A stretch of 64,000 bases of DNA from ZYF759 sp046297455 (lineage in GTDB: Bacteria; Pseudomonadota; Alphaproteobacteria; Rhizobiales; Rhizobiaceae): contig JBKBIT010000005.1 in the NCBI GenBank assembly GCA_046297455.1, positions 114,949-178,948 on the forward strand, in the 5' to 3' direction. Both the position numbers and the translations under genes were made by a program. A model generated the notes under the pieces. It saw nothing but the letters and a program-made list of their open reading frames with translations. It searched no databases and was not told the origin of the DNA. This document shows, piece after piece, positions 59,489-64,000 of this stretch (its first letter is position 1; each line of letters starts with the position of its first letter).

Positions 59489-59672
59489 GACCGCAATTCC
59501 TTCGCTTGGAAATGATGCCCGCGCCTCATAACAGCAAGGCCGCGCGAATGAAAGCTGAGCGGACACGCCATGGTGAACCGGTTTGCATTCGCCGCCCTTG
59601 AGCATACATATGGCCTCACGCGGCGGGCGCCACGGTTCTCGCGGGTTCGCCGCAGGCAGTATCGGAGAAGAT

Positions 59673-60221
59673 ATGTCTGAAGGAATCGTCATGCACGGCA
59701 CGACCATCGTCACCGTGCGCAAGGCCGGCAAGGTGGTGATGGCCGGCGACGGCCAGGTCAGCCTTGGCCAGACCGTCATGAAGGGCAACGCCCGCAAGGT
59801 ACGCCGCATCGGCAAGGGCAACGTGATTGCCGGTTTCGCCGGCGCCACGGCAGATGCCTTTACCCTGCTCGAAAGGCTCGAGGCCAAGCTCGAACAATAT
59901 CCCGACCAGCTGATGCGCGCCTGTGTCGAGCTCGCCAAGGACTGGCGCACCGACCGCTATCTGCGGCGGCTGGAAGCCATGATGCTGGTCGCCGACAAGA
60001 AGGCGACGCTGGCGCTCACCGGCACCGGCGACGTGCTGGAACCCGAGCACGGCGTCATGGCCATCGGCTCGGGGGGCAACTACGCGCTGGCCGCCGCCCT
60101 GGCGCTCGCCGAAACAGATTTCGACGCCGAGGAAGTCGCGCGGCGCGCCATGAAGATCGCCGCCGATATCTGCGTCTACACCAACCCCAACGTCACGGTC
60201 GAAACGCTCGATGCCGAGTGA
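59673..60221 (+). CDS. hslV: ATP-dependent protease peptidase subunit HslV
   Basis: HslV forms the double-ring peptidase that works with HslU. The product has 182 residues from 59673. The catalytic Thr is in HGTTIVTVRKAGK, eight residues after MSEGIVMHG, so an N-terminal propeptide must be removed before activity, in contrast to the E. coli form in which Thr follows Met. The upstream frame from 59583 has no similarity. It is followed by an overlapping GNAT gene, a membrane protein and hslU. Confidence 0.96.
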   Translation: MSEGIVMHGTTIVTVRKAGKVVMAGDGQVSLGQTVMKGNARKVRRIGKGNVIAGFAGATADAFTLLERLEAKLEQYPDQLMRACVELAKDWRTDRYLRRLEAMMLVADKKATLALTGTGDVLEPEHGVMAIGSGGNYALAAALALAETDFDAEEVARRAMKIAADICVYTNPNVTVETLDAE

Positions 60222-60765
60222 GGCCCCGGCCATCTCCTTCCGCCCCGTCGAGGCGGCCGATCTCGAGCTTCTGGGAAGCTGGATGCAGACCCCGCACTGG
60301 CTGGAATGGTGGGGCGAGCCCGCGGAGGAGCTTGCGCATATTCGCGACATGGTCGAGGGCGGCGACACCACGCGCCCCTTCCTGTTTCTCGTCGAGGGCA
60401 AACCGGCCGGCTACATCCAGTACTGGTTCATCGGCCATCACCAGAACGAAACCTGGATCAAGGACCATCCCTGGCTGATGGAACTGTCCGCCGACACGAT
60501 CGGTGTCGATCTGTCGATCGGCGATGCGCAGAACCTGTCGAGGGGCATCGGCACGGCGGCGCTGAAAGCCTTCGTGGCCAAGCTCCGCAAAGAGGGGTTC
60601 GAGAACATCGTCATCGACCCCGACCCGAAAAATGCCCGCGCGGTGCGCGCCTATGAAAAGGCCGGTTTCCGGCCGATCCCCGAGCTCGAACGGCACGTCA
60701 GCGATGGCGTGCTTCTGATGCGCCTGGCCGACGGCGGGGCCGTTCCACCCGGAACGGGCGCCTGA
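60211..60765 (+). CDS. GNAT acetyltransferase, AacA4/RimJ-like
   Basis: The 184-residue protein is a GNAT enzyme of the aminoglycoside 6'-acetyltransferase/IucB-like type: ISFRPVEAADLELLGSWMQTPHWLEWWGEP, YIQYWFIGHHQ, IGVDLSIGDAQNLSRGIGTAAL (acetyl-CoA loop), VIDPDPKNARAVRAYEKAGF. It overlaps hslV by 11 bases and the following gene by one base. A GNAT between hslV and hslU is common in rhizobia. The substrate is unknown; aminoglycoside resistance should not be assumed. Confidence 0.88.
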   Translation: MPSEAPAISFRPVEAADLELLGSWMQTPHWLEWWGEPAEELAHIRDMVEGGDTTRPFLFLVEGKPAGYIQYWFIGHHQNETWIKDHPWLMELSADTIGVDLSIGDAQNLSRGIGTAALKAFVAKLRKEGFENIVIDPDPKNARAVRAYEKAGFRPIPELERHVSDGVLLMRLADGGAVPPGTGA

Positions 60766-61967
60766 TGACCGGCCTGACCGCCCCGGATAAGGGCTTGCAG
60801 GATGATCTGACGATCAGCCGCGATACACTCGACCGTGCCGTGCTGGAAGGCGTCATCTCCGCCGGGCAACGCGACCGGTTGCGGGCACTTGAGGCGGGCA
60901 GCCCCCACGAGGCGGACGAACCGGATGAGAATCTCCGGCTCATCGGCGGCGGCAACGATCTCTTCGTCACCGTGGGCATCGTCCTGCTGACGGCCGGGTT
61001 CTACTTCGCACTGACCACAATGATTGCCGGCCAGCCGCTCTGGATCGCCGGTTTCCTCGCCGCCTTCGCCTGGCTGCTTGCAGAATTCATCACCCGCCAG
61101 CACCGCATGAAGCTGGCGTCGACCCTTCTGGCGCTGGTCTTCGCGGGGTCCGCCTTTGCGACCCTGGTGCAGGTCTCCGACCTGCTCTACCCGATCCGCC
61201 CGCCCGATTCGTTCTGGCAGGTGCTTGCCCTGCGCGGCGTGGTTGCCCCGGCCGGCTATCTGGTCCTGGGCGGCACGGTTCTGGTAGCCGCGATCCATTT
61301 CTGGCGCTTTCGCGTGCCGATCCTTGCCGGTGTCATCGCCATCGCGCTCACGCTGCTCGCCTTCCTGCAGACGGCACTTTTCCTCTATGACGGCGTGACC
61401 ACCGGCTCCGTTGCCCCGCCAGCGGTGGAGGACATCCCCGAGCTTGTGCGCGCCGCGCTCTACATGCCGCTGATCTGCGGCCTCGTCGTCTTCGCCACCG
61501 CCGTCGGTCTCGACCTGCACGACCGTGAGCGCCGTACGGTCTGGTCGGACTGCGCCTTCTGGCTGCATGTCGTTTCCGCTCCGATGCTGGTGCATCCGCT
61601 GTTCATCATGGCCACCGGCCAGGACGCATTCTTCGGCAGCGTCGAGCCCGGCAGCGACGCGACCCTGATGCTGGCGCTGCTGATCCTGGGCTTCGTCTAT
61701 GTCGCGCTCGCCATCGACCGGCGCTCGCTGCTGGTGCCGACGCTTGCCTATTTCGGCTCGCTGGGCATCTACTATCTGTTCGACACCGCCACCGAGGCGA
61801 CCGGCGTGCCGCCTTTCGCCCTCATCCTGGCGGTGGTCGGCCTGCTCATCATCCTGTTCGGCGCCGGCTGGAAGCGCATCCGCAGCTTGATCGTCGGCAC
61901 CACCCTTCCCACATCGGTTCTCAACCGCCTCCCTCCCCTCAAGGCACGAGTGCAAATCCCGACATGA
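60765..61967 (+). CDS. Polytopic membrane protein with DUF2157-like N terminus
   Basis: The 400-residue protein starts with a soluble segment (about residues 15-60: DDLTISRDTLDRAVLEGVISAGQRDRLRALE) followed by about ten membrane spans. The N-terminal region resembles the DUF2157-like pattern in which a short helix-turn segment precedes the spans. No catalytic motif is visible. It overlaps the GNAT gene (TGATG) and hslU (ATGA), so it is in the operon with hslV and hslU. Function unknown. Confidence 0.75.
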   Translation: MTGLTAPDKGLQDDLTISRDTLDRAVLEGVISAGQRDRLRALEAGSPHEADEPDENLRLIGGGNDLFVTVGIVLLTAGFYFALTTMIAGQPLWIAGFLAAFAWLLAEFITRQHRMKLASTLLALVFAGSAFATLVQVSDLLYPIRPPDSFWQVLALRGVVAPAGYLVLGGTVLVAAIHFWRFRVPILAGVIAIALTLLAFLQTALFLYDGVTTGSVAPPAVEDIPELVRAALYMPLICGLVVFATAVGLDLHDRERRTVWSDCAFWLHVVSAPMLVHPLFIMATGQDAFFGSVEPGSDATLMLALLILGFVYVALAIDRRSLLVPTLAYFGSLGIYYLFDTATEATGVPPFALILAVVGLLIILFGAGWKRIRSLIVGTTLPTSVLNRLPPLKARVQIPT

Positions 61968-63274
61968 CCACCTTTTCCCCCCGCGAGATCGTCTCGGAAC
62001 TGGATCGCTACATTATTGGCCAGAAAGACGCCAAGCGCGCCGTCGCCATCGCGCTGCGCAATCGCTGGCGCCGCCAGCAGCTCACCGGCCAGATGCGCGA
62101 GGAGGTGATGCCGAAGAACATTCTTATGATCGGGCCGACCGGCGTCGGCAAGACCGAGATTTCGCGGCGCCTTGCACGGCTGGCCGGCGCGCCCTTCATC
62201 AAGGTCGAAGCCACCAAGTTCACCGAGGTAGGTTATGTCGGCCGCGACGTGGAGCAGATCATTCGCGATCTCGTCGAGGTGGCCATCGGGCTGACCCGCG
62301 CGGCGATGCGCGAGGACGTCAAGGCGCGCGCCCATCTCAATGCTGAGGAGCGCGTGCTTGAGGCCCTGGTCGGCAAGACGGCCAGCCCCGCCACCCGCGA
62401 TTCCTTCCGCAAGAAGCTGCGCAATGGCGACATGGACGACAAGGAGATCGAGGTCGAGGTCGCCGATTCGGGTTCCGGGATGCCGGGCTTCGAGATACCG
62501 GGCATGCCGGGCGCCAATATCGGCGTCCTCAACATCAATGACATGTTGTCCAAGGCGATGGGCGGTCAGCGCTCCAAGACCATCAAGACGACGGTCAAGG
62601 ATTCCTACAAGCTGCTCATCGACGACGAATCCGACAAGCTGCTCGACCAGGACGAAGTCACCCGCCGGGCGCTGTCGTCGACCGAAAATGACGGTATCGT
62701 CTTCCTCGACGAAATCGACAAGATCGCCGCGCGCGACGGCGGGATGGGCGCGGGCGTCTCCCGCGAGGGCGTGCAGCGCGATCTCCTGCCGCTGGTCGAG
62801 GGCACCACGGTCGCCACCAAATACGGGCCGATCAAGACCGATCACATCCTCTTCATTGCCTCGGGCGCCTTCCATGTCTCGAAGCCGTCCGACCTGCTGC
62901 CAGAACTGCAGGGCCGCCTGCCCATCCGCGTCGAGCTTCGCGCACTCGAGAAGGACGATTTCAAGCGGATCCTGACCGAGACCGAGGCGAGCCTCATCAA
63001 GCAGTACATTGCACTGATGGAGACCGAAGGCGTGACGCTCGATTTCACCGACGACGCGATCGACCGTCTGGCCGGCATCGCCGTGGACCTCAACGCTACC
63101 GTCGAGAATATCGGCGCCCGCCGCCTGCAGACGGTGATGGAACGCGTGCTGGACGACATCTCCTTCAACGCTCCCGACAAGGGTGGCTCGACCGTGACCA
63201 TCGACGCCGATTTCGTCGACAAGAATGTCGGCGACCTGGCGAAGAACACCGATTTGTCGCGGTTCATCCTGTAG
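61964..63274 (+). CDS. hslU: ATP-dependent protease ATPase subunit HslU
   Basis: HslU unfolds substrates and feeds them to HslV. The 436-residue AAA+ protein has MTTFSPREIVSELDRYIIGQKDAKRAVAIALRNRWRR, Walker A MIGPTGVGKTEISRRLARL, the pore loop (VGYVGRD), Walker B DGIVFLDEIDKIAA and sensor-2 ENIGARRLQTVMERVLDDISF. The intermediate I domain runs from about residue 105 to 230. It ends in DLSRFIL, the tail that inserts into HslV. It overlaps the upstream gene. Confidence 0.97.
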   Translation: MTTFSPREIVSELDRYIIGQKDAKRAVAIALRNRWRRQQLTGQMREEVMPKNILMIGPTGVGKTEISRRLARLAGAPFIKVEATKFTEVGYVGRDVEQIIRDLVEVAIGLTRAAMREDVKARAHLNAEERVLEALVGKTASPATRDSFRKKLRNGDMDDKEIEVEVADSGSGMPGFEIPGMPGANIGVLNINDMLSKAMGGQRSKTIKTTVKDSYKLLIDDESDKLLDQDEVTRRALSSTENDGIVFLDEIDKIAARDGGMGAGVSREGVQRDLLPLVEGTTVATKYGPIKTDHILFIASGAFHVSKPSDLLPELQGRLPIRVELRALEKDDFKRILTETEASLIKQYIALMETEGVTLDFTDDAIDRLAGIAVDLNATVENIGARRLQTVMERVLDDISFNAPDKGGSTVTIDADFVDKNVGDLAKNTDLSRFIL

Positions 63275-63291
63275 GGGGCAGCCGCATCGCC

Positions 63292-63323
63292 GTCATCCCG
63301 GGGCGAAGCGAACCCGGGGATCC
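63292..63323. repeat. Short GC-rich intergenic repeat unit
   Basis: GTCATCCCGGGG, then CGAAGCGAA and CCCGGGGATCC form an imperfect inverted repeat. The layout resembles short palindromic units scattered between genes in many alphaproteobacteria. Confidence 0.5.
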
Positions 63324-63360
63324 CGACCCGAATGGTGGATGTTGCGCGGGACGTGAACCT

Positions 63361-63458
63361 ACCCCTCATCCGACTTCGCTTCGCTCAGCCACCCGGGGTC
63401 GAGGAACGTTCCTCGACCCCGGGTGGCCGAGGGCGCAACCCGAGGTCGGATGAGGGGT
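63361..63458. repeat. Large nested palindromic repeat
   Basis: An outer pair, ACCCCTCATCCGAC (63361-63374) and GTCGGATGAGGGGT (63445-63458), encloses a perfect 38-base palindrome at 63389-63426 centred on GAACGTTC. The outer CCTCATCCG and TTCGCTTCGC pattern is typical of intergenic mosaic elements in rhizobia. It may act as a terminator or as a target for short mobile elements. Confidence 0.75.
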
Positions 63459-63626
63459 TTGCTACCACATTCAGGGCCAGCCCCTCACCATCGCAAGGCG
63501 TGTATGTTCCTGGCCCGCTTTTTCCGCCAACCCCTTGATTCCCCACACTTCGACATTTTTTCTTTGCCGCGACTTATCCACGCCCCTGACCGCTCCCGCA
63601 TAATGGCCCCATCGCCCTCGCGGGAA

Positions 63627-63793
63627 CCCGGCACCGGACCGGGGTGTCGGGGAGGGTGACGGTGTCCGGGTCGGTCGCGCAACGGTAGCGTGGCTTGGTG
63701 GGAACCGACCCACCACAGGTCCGGGCCTCGGTGAAGGTCTGGCCGGTAAGGTCCGACGGCCCCCCGCGCTTGCTCCTCCGGGAGCAAGGCGGG
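63627..63793. other. Block of GC-rich hairpins, possible structured RNA
   Basis: Stems in order: CCCGGCACC/GGTGTCGGG around GGACCGG (63627-63651, one G-U pair); GGGTCGGT/ACCGACCC (63668-63675 with 63704-63711), which competes with GGTGGG/CCCACC (63697-63714); and a 13-bp stem with one bulge, CTTGCTCC-TCCG-GGAGCAAG extended by CCCGC/GCGGG (63763-63793). The tetraloop-like TCCG is notable. No T-tract follows. It could be an RNA or a compound repeat; strand is not clear. Confidence 0.4.
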
Positions 63794-63914
63794 ACCGGCG
63801 GGACGAGTCCGGCCCACCCATCCGGGGCGAAAGCATCGGCGGGGCGCGGTGGACGCGCCAAATTTTACTTAGTGAGGTGCGACTGCCGCGCCCCGCTTCC
63901 CACGGAAGGGATCA

Positions 63915-64000
63915 ATGGCCAGACCGGCAACGGGGCGTGGCAGGGATGAAACGCGCCGGTACGTCAGGAATGGAGGAAAGAAGGCAATGCCGCGTCCTTC
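63915..64000 (+). CDS. Start of an unidentified gene, cut by the window edge
   Basis: An ATG at 63915 with AAGGG seven bases upstream opens a frame to the edge. The first residues are basic (MARPATGRGRDETRRY). A second in-frame ATG at 63987 (MPRP) has GGAGG about ten bases before it and could be the true start. MPRPS starts occur in small HTH proteins of alphaproteobacterial prophages, but 29 codons are too few for a call. Confidence 0.3.
   Translation, partial: MARPATGRGRDETRRYVRNGGKKAMPRP

Larger units (their letters stand above)
63275..63914. other. Long interval after hslU with no recognised gene
   Basis: This roughly 640-base stretch has no ORF I can support. It holds a dispersed-type repeat (63292-63323), a large palindromic repeat (63361-63458), an AT-richer segment (about 63530-63610) and a block of GC-rich hairpins (63627-63793). 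Open frames in this part on either strand are Pro/Arg-rich and look like GC-driven shadows. No tRNA, RNase P, SRP or riboswitch pattern was recognised. Confidence 0.6.

Noticed and set aside
63661..63720. tRNA-like arms (a D-loop-like GCGCAACGGTAGCG segment)
   Set aside because: No T-loop TTCRANNC, no acceptor stem pairing and no anticodon stem in the right place.
63574..63861. Minus-strand frame with several Cys residues after hslU
   Set aside because: TTG start, Pro/Arg-rich, no ribosome site and it runs across the hairpin block; more likely a by-product of base composition.
63275..64000. RNase P RNA, SRP RNA, tmRNA or cobalamin riboswitch in the right-end interval
   Set aside because: None of the invariant segments (for example GAGGAAAGUC, the GGAA tetraloop region of SRP, the tmRNA tag, or GCCACUG) is present on either strand.

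Overview
The window looks like chromosomal core sequence of an alphaproteobacterium of the Hyphomicrobiales (rhizobial order), most likely near Phyllobacteriaceae/Mesorhizobium. The basis is a set of gene neighbourhoods typical of that group: divergent pckA and chvI-chvG-hprK-EIIA(Man)-HPr-ahcY; divL followed by tsaE/kinase-murU-addB-addA-trxA; trpA-accD-folC; rpoN-hpf-ptsN; hisB-hisH-hisA-hisF-hisE-coaA; hslV-GNAT-hslU; and an olsB ornithine-lipid gene. The sequence is GC-rich and densely coding. No rRNA or tRNA gene, CRISPR array or insertion sequence was found. Most ORFs on the strand opposite a gene are GC-driven shadows.

Layout. 1-6.3 kb: the 3' part of a chemotaxis receptor, an L,D-transpeptidase lipoprotein, olsB and a hybrid sensor kinase. 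6.3-10.3 kb: an AcuI/YhdH-type reductase, nth, a DUF2244 membrane protein and pckA. 10.6-16.1 kb: the ChvIG two-component system, regulatory PTS genes and ahcY, with a palindromic operator candidate before ahcY. 16.2-28.1 kb: divL (phospho-acceptor His replaced by Tyr), a TsaE-sugar kinase fusion, murU, addB, addA and trxA, almost all overlapping or touching. 28.1-31.3 kb: folC, accD and trpA on the minus strand. 31.4-36.1 kb: a PotABCD-like ABC transporter operon ending in an unlisted 35-codon membrane-peptide gene. 36.4-41.2 kb: a BTLCP-type protease, comM, gshB, gtrA-like and GT2 genes. 41.3-48.4 kb: a large membrane protein, a GGDEF/EAL protein, rpoN, hpf, ptsN, a DUF1150 gene and hsp20. 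48.5-53.9 kb: nucleoside hydrolase, ribokinase, a DNA-alkylation-repair cluster and a PAP2 membrane protein. 53.9-59.5 kb: coaA and the his cluster, which carries a ClbS/DfsB-like gene between hisA and hisF. 59.7-63.3 kb: hslV-GNAT-membrane protein-hslU. 63.3-64 kb: repeats, GC-rich hairpins and the start of one more possible gene.

How the genes fit together. HprK, EIIA(Man), HPr and PtsN form most of a regulatory, non-transporting PTS and lie near ChvIG, pckA and rpoN, which link envelope stress, carbon and nitrogen status. The TsaE-AmgK fusion plus MurU gives the last steps of a MurNAc recycling route beside the cell-cycle regulator divL.

The best non-coding signals are a ROSE-like RNA thermometer with a heat-shock-type promoter before hsp20, a promoter with the same architecture before trxA, near-consensus CtrA boxes before comM and the BTLCP gene, strong stem-loops flanking the ABC binding-protein gene, and a tandem hairpin block after hslU. 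No large new defence or mobile system is visible. The least explained items are the hairpin block at the right end and the 35-residue membrane peptide.
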